The notes: generated by a model not told the origin, from the sequence alone. A stretch of DNA of 64,000 nt from Candidatus Pantoea formicae (GCF_011752625.1 NZ_VWXD01000004.1:1-64000); one strand, 5' to 3'; positions 51,343 to 61,240 are shown, counted from the first letter of the stretch. Numbers and translations: made by a program.

Positions 51343-52137
51343 TCAGTACACAAAACTGACGGGTGCACCGCCCTGTGGATGGGGCAGAATGCCCATCGGA
51401 ATACCATAGATATCGCCCAAGACATCGGCCTGCATAATCACCTCTGGCCCGCCCTCGGCGATCATTTCACCGCCGCGCAATGCCACCAGTCGGTCGCAAT
51501 AACGCGCCGCCATGTTGATGTCATGCAGCACCGCAATCACCGTTAAGCCACGCTCACGGCTGAGGCGCTGAATCAAGGCGAGAACATCGACCTGATGTGC
51601 GATGTCCAGTGCAGAAGTGGGTTCATCCAACAGCAGGCAGCGGCTGTTTTGCGCCACCAGCATGGCTAACCATGCGCGCTGGCGCTCACCGCCCGACAGG
51701 CTGTCTACCAGACGCCCAGCGAAAGGTTTCAAGCCCACCAGCGTAATGGCCTCTTCCACCCGGTCACGATCCTCCTGACCATAGCGCCCTAACGCCCCGT
51801 GCCAAGGGTAACGACCAATCGCGACCAACTCGCGCACCGTCATCCCTTCTGCGGCGGGCAACTGCTGTGGCAAATAGGCAACCAGGCGCGCAAAATCTTT
51901 GCTCCCCCAGTTCTCCACCGCATCGTTATTCAACAGCACCCGGCCTTCACTTGCCGCATGGTGGCGACCCAGCATCTTTAGCAGCGTGGATTTACCCGAA
52001 CCATTGTGACCAATCAACGCCGTGACTTTACCTGGCGCGAAGGTGAGCGAGAGTGGCTGCAACAGTGTGCGCCCCGGTACACGAAAGCTGACGTTGTCCA
52101 GCGTGAAGGTGGTTTCTTCATGGTGCGGATGCTGCAT
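51343..52137 (-). CDS. fhuC: Fe(3+)-hydroxamate ABC transporter ATP-binding protein FhuC
   Basis: FhuC powers FhuB. Walker A GHNGSGKST is at about residues 43-51, the signature LSGGERQ near 146, and Walker B LLLDEPTSALD near 164-174. The length of 264 residues matches E. coli (265). It is second in fhuACDB, 50 bp after fhuA, with a hairpin in the gap that may lower its expression relative to fhuA. Confidence 0.95.
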   Translation of the reverse strand: MQHPHHEETTFTLDNVSFRVPGRTLLQPLSLTFAPGKVTALIGHNGSGKSTLLKMLGRHHAASEGRVLLNNDAVENWGSKDFARLVAYLPQQLPAAEGMTVRELVAIGRYPWHGALGRYGQEDRDRVEEAITLVGLKPFAGRLVDSLSGGERQRAWLAMLVAQNSRCLLLDEPTSALDIAHQVDVLALIQRLSRERGLTVIAVLHDINMAARYCDRLVALRGGEMIAEGGPEVIMQADVLGDIYGIPMGILPHPQGGAPVSFVY

Positions 52138-52154
52138 GGTAATCCCTGGTTAAA

Positions 52155-52170
52155 GGGCGCCGAAGCGCCC
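52155..52170. other. hairpin in the fhuA-fhuC gap
   Basis: A compact GGGCGC-CGAA-GCGCCC hairpin lies between the fhuA stop and the fhuC start. On the minus strand only three T follow, so partial termination or 3'-end protection of fhuA mRNA is more likely than full termination. The same 16 bases recur in the terminator at 54575-54590. Confidence 0.6.
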
Positions 52171-52187
52171 GTATTGATCAGATATTT

Positions 52188-54395
52188 TTAGAAGCGGAAG
52201 GTCGCCGTACCCACGATTTGGCGTTCAGCACCCCAGTAGCAGGCGTAGTCGCGATAGCAACTGGCAACGTATTCACGATCGAACAAGTTGTTGATGTTCA
52301 CACCCACGGTTGAGCCTGGCAGACCGAAACGCGCGAGGTCATATTTCAGTGCTGCATCAACAGTGGTGTAACTCGCTACCGCAAAGTTTTGGTTAGCGTT
52401 CGCCCCACTGGCGTATAGCCCTTGGCTTTCACCCACATAACGCACACCCGCTCCCAGTGTGACGCCTGAGAGTGCAGTTTCATGGAAGGTGTAATCCCCC
52501 CACAGCGATGCCATATGCTTCGGCACCTGCACCGGCGTTTTGCCTTTCAGGACTGTGTCTTCCGTGTATTCTGCATCGGTATAGGTGTAAGACGCCGTCA
52601 TGTTGATGTTGGCATTCAGCGCCGCTTTGGCTTCCAACTCGACACCACGTGAACGGATTTCTCCGCTTTGTACACTGGCAAATTGATGTGTTGGATCAGG
52701 ATCAGCTGTAAGATTCTTCGTTTTGGTCAGCTCATAAACTGCTGCAGTGACTACGATCGGACGATCTTTCGGCACATACTTCACACCCGCCTCATACTGC
52801 TTAGCGCGTGAAGGATCGAATGCCTGGCCTTCCCAAGTTGAACCTGAGTTTGGAATGAACGCTTCGCTATAGCTAAAATATGGTGCGATACCGTTATCGA
52901 ACACATAGTTTAAGCCGCCGCGCCAAGTAAAGGCTTGATCATTTTGACGATCTACAGAATCGGCAACACGATCATAAACAGAGGTCATAGCGTAGTCGTA
53001 ACGCCCCCCTAGGGTCAGTACCCAGCGATCCCACTCCATCTGATCTTGTGCATACAGACCCGTTTGGCGTTGCTTATTAAGGTGCTGATAAGGATCAGGA
53101 TAAGGTGTTGTAGTGTCATCACCATACTGTGGATTGAAGGGATTTAAGCTGCTTGCTGTACCGAACTGAGCATCAATATCATTGCGCATGCGTTGGAAAT
53201 CGACACCAAGCAATAATGTATGTGCTAAGGCACCGGTATTAAATTTAGCCTGTGCTTGAGTATCCACAGAGAACTCGTTGAGCTTCTCATCGGATAAGGC
53301 CGAATAACGTGTTATCGATCCAGCGGTTTCGTTGTAACCAAAGCCGTAAATACTGCGATAATTGGTTCGCAAATCCGCATAGCGCAGATTCTGACGCACC
53401 GTCCAGGTGTCGTTAAAGCTGTGCTCAAAGTTGTAGCCCACCATCTTGGTGTTGCGCGAGATCTTGTTGCTGTCTTCGCCTTCATCAAAATTGGTTGGCA
53501 ATTTGTAGCTGCTGCCATCTGGGCGAGTAATTCCCACCACGGTGCCCTGGCGCGGTAACCAGCCGTAATAGCCGGTTTCTGGTTCGTTCTGGAAGTAGGT
53601 CAACAAATCAAAGCGGGTGTTCGCATCTGGACGCCAGCTGAACGAAGGAGCAATGGTGTAACGCTTCTCTTTGTTCATCTCCTGCTGTGCGTCAGCACTG
53701 CGTGCCAGACCGGTCAGGCGATAACTGTAGACACCATCATCATCCAGCGAGCCACCAAAATCGAAGCCGGTTGAGAAGAGATTATCGGTGCCCATCTGGA
53801 ACTGGACTTCACGAAGGGTTTCCTGAGTTGGACGCTTGCTGACCAGCGCCACGACGCCACCCGGATTGCTTTTGCCATACAATACGGAAACCGGACCGCG
53901 CAGCAGCTCAGCACGTTCCAGGAAGTAAGGATCGATAGCGAATTCAGAGTAGTTATCACCCTGCAGTTTCAGGCCATCAAGATATTGGTTGGTGTTAGTT
54001 TCGCTGAAGCCGCGAATCGACAGCGCATCGATCACATCAGAGCTACCACGGTTGCCGGTCAACACGCCGGGCGTGTAGTTAAAGGCACCTTTAACACTGG
54101 TGACGGCTCGCATCGCCATCTCTTCCTGCGTCACCACCGAAACCGACTGTGGGTTCTTCTCAATCGGGGTATCGGTTTTAGTGCCGGTGGCACTGTGCTT
54201 GGCGGCAATTGTAGGAGCCGGGCCCCATGCGCTCTCCTGCGCGACATTGCTACCGCCATTCGCGGTAACCACTACTGTATCTTCTGCCAGCGCCTGTGCG
54301 CTGAGCGTACCCAGTGTTAAAGAAATCAATATAGCGAGTGGACGACGGGAGGTCGCAGCACGCACTAAGCAAGGATTTGAAATTCGCGTATTCAT
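52188..54395 (-). CDS. fhuA: TonB-dependent ferrichrome receptor FhuA
   Basis: FhuA imports ferrichrome across the outer membrane. A signal peptide (about 1-38, ending AQALA) precedes a TonB box (EDTVVVTA), the plug domain (about 75-185, NPQSVSVVTQEEM to VALVSKRP) and a 22-strand barrel ending in Phe (TATFRF). Sequence blocks such as YRLTGLARSADAQQ, QNEPETGYYGWLP and NLFDREYVASC match E. coli FhuA. It has 735 residues against 747. The external loop 4, with its Cys pair and phage-binding region, is about 17 residues shorter here; the C-terminal Cys pair (SCYRDYACYW) is kept. First gene of fhuACDB, with a Fur box upstream. Confidence 0.94.
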   Translation of the reverse strand: MNTRISNPCLVRAATSRRPLAILISLTLGTLSAQALAEDTVVVTANGGSNVAQESAWGPAPTIAAKHSATGTKTDTPIEKNPQSVSVVTQEEMAMRAVTSVKGAFNYTPGVLTGNRGSSDVIDALSIRGFSETNTNQYLDGLKLQGDNYSEFAIDPYFLERAELLRGPVSVLYGKSNPGGVVALVSKRPTQETLREVQFQMGTDNLFSTGFDFGGSLDDDGVYSYRLTGLARSADAQQEMNKEKRYTIAPSFSWRPDANTRFDLLTYFQNEPETGYYGWLPRQGTVVGITRPDGSSYKLPTNFDEGEDSNKISRNTKMVGYNFEHSFNDTWTVRQNLRYADLRTNYRSIYGFGYNETAGSITRYSALSDEKLNEFSVDTQAQAKFNTGALAHTLLLGVDFQRMRNDIDAQFGTASSLNPFNPQYGDDTTTPYPDPYQHLNKQRQTGLYAQDQMEWDRWVLTLGGRYDYAMTSVYDRVADSVDRQNDQAFTWRGGLNYVFDNGIAPYFSYSEAFIPNSGSTWEGQAFDPSRAKQYEAGVKYVPKDRPIVVTAAVYELTKTKNLTADPDPTHQFASVQSGEIRSRGVELEAKAALNANINMTASYTYTDAEYTEDTVLKGKTPVQVPKHMASLWGDYTFHETALSGVTLGAGVRYVGESQGLYASGANANQNFAVASYTTVDAALKYDLARFGLPGSTVGVNINNLFDREYVASCYRDYACYWGAERQIVGTATFRF

Positions 54396-54436
54396 AAAAG
54401 GATCTCTCGAAAAGAAAATGGTGCAGGTGAATACAA

Positions 54437-54455
54437 ACGAGAATGATTATTAGAC
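54437..54455. promoter_or_regulatory. Fur box upstream of fhuA
   Basis: ACGAGAATGATTATTAGAC, 42 bp before the fhuA start, matches the Fur consensus (GATAATGATAATCATTATC) at about 10 of 14 core positions. Ferric-uptake regulation of fhuACDB under iron limitation is the known enterobacterial arrangement; here it is inferred from the motif. Confidence 0.7.
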
Positions 54456-54567
54456 GCACGAATTTTAGGCGAAGTCTGGCAAGATCCGCAAGATGTAATG
54501 CCTGATAGCGGTGTGTTTGCGGCCAGATCGTGCATGTCTATGATCGCGATTAAGAAACCGCAGGCAC

Positions 54568-54590
54568 AAAAAAAGGGCGCCGAAGCGCCC
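54568..54590 (-). terminator. mrcB intrinsic terminator
   Basis: On the minus strand GGGCGC-TTCG-GCGCCC is followed by seven T, 19 bp beyond the mrcB stop. It isolates mrcB from the downstream fhu operon on the same strand. Confidence 0.93.
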
Positions 54591-54608
54591 TGCTCTTTTT
54601 GCGGCTAA

Positions 54609-57155
54609 CTATTTGCTGCCAAACATATCCTTGATCCAACCTGCCACGCCGTCAGCGTCCTTCTGCTCACTCTGTTGCTGCTGAGGTGACTGCTGCTGCG
54701 GTTGAGACTCTTGCTGCTGTTGGAGCTGCTGCTGTTGTTGGATCTGTTGCTGCTGTTGCTGGCACAGCGAGTTGGCATCCAGCGTCCACACCGGCAGAGA
54801 GCGCCACGTACTGCTGCCAGAACCACAGACAAAGTTGCCGGCAGAATCGACGTTCATCTGGGTGATATCTTCCGGCGGCGTTAACACCAGCGGCATCGGC
54901 GCCTGGTTATCGAGGTAGCGGCGGTAAAGTTGCATCGCGCCACTCGCACCATACAGCTTCGAACTCTGGTTGTTATCGCGTCCTACCCAGGTAATCGCCA
55001 CTTCTTTGCCATCAACCCCGGCAAACCAGCTGTCGATCAGGTCATTGGTGGTACCGGTTTTGCCTGCCAGATGGGCATTCGGATAACGCGCGCCCAGCGC
55101 ACGTGCGGTACCGTGATCGGCTACCTGCTGCATGGTATACAACGTCAGATAAGCGGCTTGCGCCGGTTCAACACGCTGCGCCTGCGGGAAGCTCTGATAC
55201 AACACGGTACCATCTTCCGCAATCACCGAGCGCACCGCAGAGAGATCTGCGCGGTTGCCGCCACTGGCAATCGACTGGAATGCCTGAGCAACTTCGATAG
55301 GTGTCAGGTTCAGGGCACCCAGCAGCATTGCTGGCACTGGATTCAGCTGATCTTTCGGAACGCCCAGCTTGGTCCAGGTGTCGACCACGGAATTCAGCCC
55401 CAGCGTCATGCCGAGATTGACGGTTGGTACGTTCATGGAGTTGGTCAGCGCATCCACCAGCATCACTTTGCCACTGAAGCGCTTATCGTCATTCATCGGT
55501 TTCCAGATTGAACCGTTCGGCTGTTTCAGCGCAATCGGTTCGTCGGCAATCCAACTGTTCAGACGATAGGTGTTTGGTTGGCCTAGCGCGGTTAAATAGG
55601 TCGCCGGTTTAGCCAGTGAACCGATAGAGCGACGCGCCTGCAGCGCACGGTTGTAACCGGCAAACTGCGGATCGGCACCGCCCACCATCGCGCGCACTTC
55701 GCCGCTGAAGCGATCGACCACCACCATGGCAGTTTCCAGATCTTTCAATCCGCGCTGTTTTTTCAACGCTGGAATGCCCTCTTCCACCGCTTTTTCAGCC
55801 GCATCTTGAGAGATAGGATCGAGCGTGGTGAAGATCTTCACGCCGGACATATCTTTGACTTTATCGCCCAGCTTGGCCTGCAGTTCGTTACGCACCATCT
55901 GCATAAACGCAGGCTGCGGCGTGATCACCCCACCTTTCGGCTGCACACCCAGCGGGCGCGCAGAGAGCATATCGTACAGCTCCTGATCGATGACGTTCTG
56001 CTGTTGCAGCAAACGCAGGACCAGGTTGCGGCGCTCGAGGGCCAGTTTCGGGTTGCGCCACGGGTTATACAGCGAAGCACCTTTCACCATGCCGACCAGC
56101 ATCGCCTGCTGATCGAGGCTCAGCTCATCAACGGGACGACCGAAGTAATACAAACTCGCCAGCGGGAAGCCACGGATCTGATCGTTGCCCGCCTGACCGA
56201 GGTAAACCTCGTTAAGGTACAGCTCAAGGATGCGATCTTTGCTGTAGCGCGCATCCATGATCACTGCCATGTAAGCTTCACGCGCTTTACGCCACAGTGA
56301 ACGCTCGTTGGTCAGGAACAGGTTTTTCACCAGCTGCTGGGTCAAGGTACTGCCGCCCTGCACCGCTTTACCTGCCGTGATATTGGCAAGGAATGCACGA
56401 CCAATCGAGTATGGGCTAATGCCGTCATGCTCATAGAAGTGACGGTCTTCGGTAGCGATCAGCGTACTGACCAGCAGATCCGGGAAGCCCGCACGCGGCA
56501 CGAACAGACGCTGCTCACCGTTCGGCGATTGCAGCATGGTGATCAAACGTGGATCGAGGCGGAAGAAGCCAAAATCACGCCCGGTATCGAGGTTCTTAAT
56601 TTCGCTCAGTTCGTTGTTGCTGAACGTCAGACGGGCGTTAATCTGCCCCTCTTTGCTGTCCGGGAAATCAAACGGACGGCGCAACAGGTCAATGGTATTG
56701 CCCTTGACGCTAAACTCACCGGGACGCGTAATGCGCGACACTTCGCGATACTGCGTGCCTTCCAGCAGCGCAATCATCTCTTTTTTGTCGTATGACATGC
56801 CCGGTTCGAGGCTCACCATGCGGCCATAAACGGCTGCAGGCAGTTGCCACACTTTACCATCGATGCGGCTGCGGATTTCGGAGTCGAGATAGATGCCCCA
56901 GGCAACCATCACCACAACAAAGACCAGGAAGAGCTTGATCAACCAGCCTAGCCAACGACGTTTGCCGCGTGGCGGGCGTTTTCCTTTACCTTTACCTTTT
57001 GGTGGCACCGGCGTGCTCTCCTCATCATCTTCGTCAAAATCGTCCTGATCGATATCATCATCAAGTTCCCTGCGGCGACCCCGGCGTGCTGTGCTGCGCG
57101 GCGGCTTTGGCGTTTTTCCTTTGCGCCCAATAGGTTCGCGATCGTTCCCAGACAT
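54609..57155 (-). CDS. mrcB: penicillin-binding protein 1B, bifunctional peptidoglycan synthase
   Basis: PBP1b polymerises and cross-links peptidoglycan with its partner LpoB. Domains: basic/acidic cytoplasmic N-terminus (1-70), one membrane helix (about 71-92), UB2H domain that contacts LpoB (about 110-200), GT51 glycosyltransferase with the catalytic Glu in [11 protein letters not shown] (about 233-243), transpeptidase with the nucleophile Ser in [10 protein letters not shown] (about 515) and KTGT (about 701). The C-terminal tail is very glutamine-rich (about 790-835) before the conserved [14 protein letters not shown]. Length 848 against 844. The Met that starts the short E. coli isoform is not present. 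Confidence 0.96.
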   Translation of the reverse strand: MSGNDREPIGRKGKTPKPPRSTARRGRRRELDDDIDQDDFDEDDEESTPVPPKGKGKGKRPPRGKRRWLGWLIKLFLVFVVVMVAWGIYLDSEIRSRIDGKVWQLPAAVYGRMVSLEPGMSYDKKEMIALLEGTQYREVSRITRPGEFSVKGNTIDLLRRPFDFPDSKEGQINARLTFSNNELSEIKNLDTGRDFGFFRLDPRLITMLQSPNGEQRLFVPRAGFPDLLVSTLIATEDRHFYEHDGISPYSIGRAFLANITAGKAVQGGSTLTQQLVKNLFLTNERSLWRKAREAYMAVIMDARYSKDRILELYLNEVYLGQAGNDQIRGFPLASLYYFGRPVDELSLDQQAMLVGMVKGASLYNPWRNPKLALERRNLVLRLLQQQNVIDQELYDMLSARPLGVQPKGGVITPQPAFMQMVRNELQAKLGDKVKDMSGVKIFTTLDPISQDAAEKAVEEGIPALKKQRGLKDLETAMVVVDRFSGEVRAMVGGADPQFAGYNRALQARRSIGSLAKPATYLTALGQPNTYRLNSWIADEPIALKQPNGSIWKPMNDDKRFSGKVMLVDALTNSMNVPTVNLGMTLGLNSVVDTWTKLGVPKDQLNPVPAMLLGALNLTPIEVAQAFQSIASGGNRADLSAVRSVIAEDGTVLYQSFPQAQRVEPAQAAYLTLYTMQQVADHGTARALGARYPNAHLAGKTGTTNDLIDSWFAGVDGKEVAITWVGRDNNQSSKLYGASGAMQLYRRYLDNQAPMPLVLTPPEDITQMNVDSAGNFVCGSGSSTWRSLPVWTLDANSLCQQQQQQIQQQQQLQQQQESQPQQQSPQQQQSEQKDADGVAGWIKDMFGSK

Positions 57156-57253
57156 GCTTTTATTCTCCAGGCATAGCTACGGCTGCGGCCGTTACTCTAA
57201 CTGCTTTCTCGTGCTGCGCATGGCAGAACCCTCTGAATTCGATCCACAGAGTG

Positions 57254-59686
57254 TCACGATGAAAATTTCTTGGTGCGCCTTGTCGGTAAGGCGTTAGCCG
57301 GATCGTCAGGCCAGGGATGTTTGGGATAGCGCCCTTTCATCTCTTTCTGCACCTCAGGATAGGCACCCCGCCAGAATGCCGCGAGATCGCGGGTGATCTG
57401 CAACGGACGTTGTGCCGGCGAGAGTAATTCAAGCACCAACGGAATACGGCCTTCGGCCACCGTCGGGTTTTGTGCCTCGCCAAACATCTCCTGAATACGC
57501 ACTGCCAGCGCCGGTGGCTTATCCACTGCATAGCGGATCGGCAGGCGACTTCCGGTCGGCACAGTGTAATGAGTTGGCAGCACAGTATCCAGCCGCTGAC
57601 GTTGTGACCATGTCAGCAAATGTAATAATGCGCTGACAAGACTGACGCTCTGCAGCCCCTTGAGATCGCGCACGCTGCCCATCTCAGGCAACAGCCATTG
57701 CTCCAGCGAATCGAGCAGGCTCTCATCGTCCAGGCGCGGCCACGCCTCTTCCGGCAGCCACTCAGCAGCACAGTGCAAACGCAGACGCAGCTGTTGTGCC
57801 TCAGGCGTCCAACCGAGTACACCGAGGCCTTTCTCGCGGACCCAGCGCAGCATTGCCGGATGTAAAATTTCCGGTTCCGGGCGCGCCTGCGGCTGTGCTT
57901 TTAGGACCAGCGCACCCACCCTTTCACGCTTCCAGGCACGCAAGGTGCCCTTCTCTTCATCCCACTCCACATCAATGCGCGGCGTAACCAGCTCAGGACA
58001 TTGCTGACGTAAGGTTGCGATCTCCACGGGCAAGGCCATCAGGATACGCGCATCAGCGGCGCTGGCACCTTGTAACAGCGTGGGCGCAATCAGCCATTCG
58101 TTACGGCTCAAACCATCCTGTTCATCCAGCATTGCACCAATGCCGTTGGCCAGTTGATAGCGCGCACTCTCACCACGACGCTGAGCCAAGCGATCGGCAA
58201 AGCCTGCCGCCAGCAAACTGGGGAAAAGGTCAGAATTGACCTTGCCACCGCTGGCATTCAGCCTTTGTTGCCACTGGCGCGCACGGCGCTGCCAGTGGGG
58301 TTGCGGCCGATTGAGTGCGTCACGCAAATCGGCGCTGCCACTGCGCGGTGGATCTTCCAGAATCGCCACCAATAGAGCGGCACTGGCGATCGCATCACTG
58401 TCTTGAGCCGCGCACAGGATGGCGGTTAAACGCGGGTCGCTGCCAAGCGCGGCCATCTTGCGACCTCGTGCATTTAGCCTGTTCTCTTCCAGCGCACCCA
58501 AGCGCATGAGTAAGTCATTTGCCGCACGTAAGCTGCGTACAGGAGGCGCATCCAGCCAACTGAGTTGTGAAGCATCATGGCAGCCCCATTGCAGCAGATC
58601 GATTTGCAGTGATGAGAGATCGCTGTTGAGTATCTCTGGTTCACTTTGTGAGGCAGCGCGCGCGGCCTGCTCCTGCGGCAATAAATGCAGGCAAATACCC
58701 GGCTCAAGTCGGCCCGCTCGTCCGGCGCGCTGGATCATTGAAGCCTGGCTAATACGCTGAGTTTGCAGCCTCGTCACGCCGCTACGCACATCAAACTGCG
58801 CAGAGCGTTCAAGCGCGCTGTCCACCACTAACCGAATGCCCTCAATGGTGAGACTGGTTTCAGCAATGTTGGTCGCCAAAACGACTTTGCGGCGTCCTTC
58901 AGGTGCAGGCAAAATGGCGCGGCGTTGCGCATCCAGTGATAACGCGCCATATAAAGGAGAGAGATCGACGTCCTCACTCACCCGAGATTCAAGCTCACGC
59001 TTGACGCGTTCAATTTCCGCCACGCCAGGCAGAAACAGCAGCAGCGAACCTGGCTCCTCGCGCAGCAGCTGCGCCACTTCTCGCGCCACCGCTTCTTCAA
59101 AACGCTGCTGTTGATTCAGCGAAGCATAACGCCGTATTACCGGGAAACTGCGCCCTTCAGAAGCGATAAACGGGGCCTCTGGCAGTAACTGTCGCAGGCG
59201 GTCATTGTCCAGGGTTGCAGACATCAACAGGATTTTCAGATCGTCACGCAAACCCTGCTGAACATCCAGCAACAGTGCCAGGGCCAAGTCAGCCTGTAAG
59301 CTGCGTTCATGGAATTCATCGAGGATCACCAGCGAGATGCCTTCAAGCATGGGATCGCGCTGTAACATACGCGTGAGAATGCCCTCCGTGACGACCTCAA
59401 GCCGCGTTGAAGGTCCGCAGCAATTTTCACCGCGCATGCGATAGCCCACCGTGCCGGCGGGCTGTTCACCCAGCAGTTCTGCCAGCCGTTGTGCCACGTT
59501 ACGCGCAGCCAGTCGACGCGGCTCCAGCATGATAATACGGCCAGGCAAATGCGCCTTTTTTAGTAATTGTAACGGCAACCAGGTGGATTTCCCTGCGCCG
59601 GTCGGCGCCGCCAGCAAGACCTGCGGTGACTGTGCCAGCGCATCCAGCAAGGCTGGCAGCACCTCGCTTACCGGTAATTCACTCAC
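57254..59686 (-). CDS. hrpB: ATP-dependent helicase HrpB
   Basis: HrpB is a DEAH-type RNA helicase of the DExH family whose cellular role is not defined in E. coli. Walker A GAGKST is at about residues 30-35, motif II DEFH in VILDEFHERS near 118, SAT further on, and QRAGRAGR (motif VI) near 327. An HA2 region and HrpB C-terminal domain follow. The start is the GTG with GGAG six bases upstream, which gives 810 residues (E. coli 809); the longest frame adds 95 residues antisense to thpR with no homology. Divergent from thpR. Confidence 0.94.
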   Translation of the reverse strand: MSELPVSEVLPALLDALAQSPQVLLAAPTGAGKSTWLPLQLLKKAHLPGRIIMLEPRRLAARNVAQRLAELLGEQPAGTVGYRMRGENCCGPSTRLEVVTEGILTRMLQRDPMLEGISLVILDEFHERSLQADLALALLLDVQQGLRDDLKILLMSATLDNDRLRQLLPEAPFIASEGRSFPVIRRYASLNQQQRFEEAVAREVAQLLREEPGSLLLFLPGVAEIERVKRELESRVSEDVDLSPLYGALSLDAQRRAILPAPEGRRKVVLATNIAETSLTIEGIRLVVDSALERSAQFDVRSGVTRLQTQRISQASMIQRAGRAGRLEPGICLHLLPQEQAARAASQSEPEILNSDLSSLQIDLLQWGCHDASQLSWLDAPPVRSLRAANDLLMRLGALEENRLNARGRKMAALGSDPRLTAILCAAQDSDAIASAALLVAILEDPPRSGSADLRDALNRPQPHWQRRARQWQQRLNASGGKVNSDLFPSLLAAGFADRLAQRRGESARYQLANGIGAMLDEQDGLSRNEWLIAPTLLQGASAADARILMALPVEIATLRQQCPELVTPRIDVEWDEEKGTLRAWKRERVGALVLKAQPQARPEPEILHPAMLRWVREKGLGVLGWTPEAQQLRLRLHCAAEWLPEEAWPRLDDESLLDSLEQWLLPEMGSVRDLKGLQSVSLVSALLHLLTWSQRQRLDTVLPTHYTVPTGSRLPIRYAVDKPPALAVRIQEMFGEAQNPTVAEGRIPLVLELLSPAQRPLQITRDLAAFWRGAYPEVQKEMKGRYPKHPWPDDPANALPTRRTKKFSS

Positions 59687-59750
59687 GCTCAACTCCCACT
59701 CCGCCTGTGCTAAGATGGCGCGCATTGTAGCATCCAACGGCAACTCCATC

Positions 59751-60290
59751 ATGGCCACGCAACGTCTGTTTTTTGCGCTCGAACTGCCCGATTCACTCCA
59801 GCAACAACTGGTGCGTTGGCGTGCGGAAAATTTCGCGGAGGATGACGGAAAACCCGTGGCGGCCGCCAATCTGCACCTCACGCTGGCGTTTCTCGGCGAG
59901 GTGAGTAGCGAGACCTCACAGAAATTACAACAGTTGGCCGCGCGGATCGTGCAGCCCGGTTTTACACTCAACCTGGATGATGCCGGGCACTGGCCGCGCC
60001 CCGGTGTGGTGTGGCTTGGCTGCCAGCGCGCCCCTCGCGGATTATTGCAGTTAGCGAGTTTGCTGCGTGCCCAAGCGGCACGTCACGGATGTGCGCAAAG
60101 TGCGCAGCCTTTTCACCCACATATCACCTTATTGCGAAATGCCACGCAAAAAGTAGCACTGCCTGCACGCGGCTTTCACTGGCATCTTGAGGTGAGTCAC
60201 TTCGCGCTGTTTTCATCGACCTTTACCCAAGGCCGTACGCGTTATCGGCGACTGGCCCGCTGGCCACTGTTATCTTCCGCAGGAGCATAA
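59751..60290 (+). CDS. thpR: RNA 2',3'-cyclic phosphodiesterase (2H family)
   Basis: ThpR (LigT) is a 2H phosphoesterase that opens 2',3'-cyclic phosphates and can reversibly join tRNA halves in vitro through a 2'-5' bond. The two HxT motifs are HLTLAF (about residue 44) and HPHITLL (about 125). The start at MATQRLFFAL gives 179 residues (E. coli 176); a frame extending 100 residues upstream is antisense to hrpB and not credible. The stop is directly followed by the sfsA start. Confidence 0.93.
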   Translation: MATQRLFFALELPDSLQQQLVRWRAENFAEDDGKPVAAANLHLTLAFLGEVSSETSQKLQQLAARIVQPGFTLNLDDAGHWPRPGVVWLGCQRAPRGLLQLASLLRAQAARHGCAQSAQPFHPHITLLRNATQKVALPARGFHWHLEVSHFALFSSTFTQGRTRYRRLARWPLLSSAGA

Positions 60291-61007
60291 ATGCAGTTTG
60301 ATCCGCCACTGAAACCCGCCCGACTGATTGCCCGTTACAAGCGCTTTCTCGCCGATGTGGTGACGCCTGAAGGTGAAACCATGACGATTCACTGCGCTAA
60401 CACCGGAGCCATGACAGGCTGCGCTACACCTGGTGACACCGTCTGGTACTCCACCTCAAATAGCGCAACTCGCAAGTATCCGCACAGTTGGGAGCTCACC
60501 GAAACCCAACAAGGCCACTGGATCTGCGTCAACACCCTGCGCGCCAACCAACTGGTGCGCGAGGCGCTGGCCCAAGATGCGATTCCAGAATTATCCGCTT
60601 ACAGCCACTGCCAACCCGAAGTGAAATACGGCACGGAAAAAAGCCGAATTGATTTCCTGCTGCAAGCGGAGGGGAGATCAAACTGCTATATTGAAGTCAA
60701 GTCCGTCACCCTTTTACAGCATGGTAAAGGCTTTTTTCCGGATGCGGTGACGGTTCGTGGACAGAAGCATCTGCGCGAACTCAGTACGATCGCGGCAGAA
60801 GGTCATCGAGCCGTTTTGTTGTTTGCGGTTCTGCATACGGGGATTGAGGACGTTTCCCCGGCGCGCCATATTGATGCGCACTACGCAGAACTACTGGTAC
60901 AGGCGCAACGCTGCGGTGTGGAGGTGTTGGCGTATCAGGCTCAGATAACATCTGCTCAAATGTTACTCACTCAGCCAATCAATGTTTCGATTAACGCAGA
61001 GTTGTAA
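60291..61007 (+). CDS. sfsA: SfsA DNA/RNA nuclease-fold protein
   Basis: A 238-residue protein matching SfsA (E. coli 234). It has an N-terminal OB-like domain and a C-terminal endonuclease-fold domain with the conserved EVKSVTLL (about 145-152), [16 protein letters not shown] and D/E residues. It was first described as a multicopy stimulator of maltose use; later annotations name it a sugar-fermentation stimulation or nuclease-like protein, and the function is unsettled. AGGAG precedes the ATG, which directly follows the thpR stop, so they form an operon. Confidence 0.93.
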   Translation: MQFDPPLKPARLIARYKRFLADVVTPEGETMTIHCANTGAMTGCATPGDTVWYSTSNSATRKYPHSWELTETQQGHWICVNTLRANQLVREALAQDAIPELSAYSHCQPEVKYGTEKSRIDFLLQAEGRSNCYIEVKSVTLLQHGKGFFPDAVTVRGQKHLRELSTIAAEGHRAVLLFAVLHTGIEDVSPARHIDAHYAELLVQAQRCGVEVLAYQAQITSAQMLLTQPINVSINAEL

Positions 61008-61077
61008 TATTTATAGCAATTTGCTGTGATAGGAATGTTCTGGGCGGTGCGCTAAATACGCTGTTCCTCACAGGCTT

Positions 61078-61113
61078 GTCAAGGTGCGAATATGAATAAT
61101 TGCCAACCTTGAC
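61078..61113. other. 8-bp inverted repeat upstream of dksA
   Basis: GTCAAGGT (61078-61085) and ACCTTGAC (61106-61113) are perfect inverted copies separated by 20 bp in the 258-bp sfsA-dksA gap. It may be a 3' hairpin of sfsA or a regulator site; no T tract follows. No other clear element is seen between 61114 and 61217. Confidence 0.45.
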
Positions 61114-61217
61114 GGCTTCTGTTATTTATAGCGGCCTGTTTTTTCCCTGATGGGAATCGATAAACCCCTAAGAGTTCGCGTTACCGGCAGCCAGTTAAAC
61201 CTTGCAGCCACTATACA

Positions 61218-61240
61218 GGTAACCTGAAGTATGACGGGTA
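61218..61240. repeat. solitary end of the palindromic repeat family upstream of dksA
   Basis: GTAACCTGAAGTATGACGGG matches the reverse complement of the left end of the element at 28711-28837 (about 19 of 21 bases), including the TATGACGGGTA terminus. No matching partner arm is found in the preceding 200 bp, so it is a solo or decayed end only 26 bp before the dksA start. Confidence 0.6.

Noticed and set aside
54660..54765. CTG/CAG microsatellite as a non-coding repeat
   Set aside because: It is in frame within mrcB and encodes the glutamine-rich tail known in this family.
59687..59971. N-terminal extension of hrpB
   Set aside because: The extra 95 codons lie antisense to thpR and match nothing in the helicase family; GTG at 59686 has a good ribosome site.
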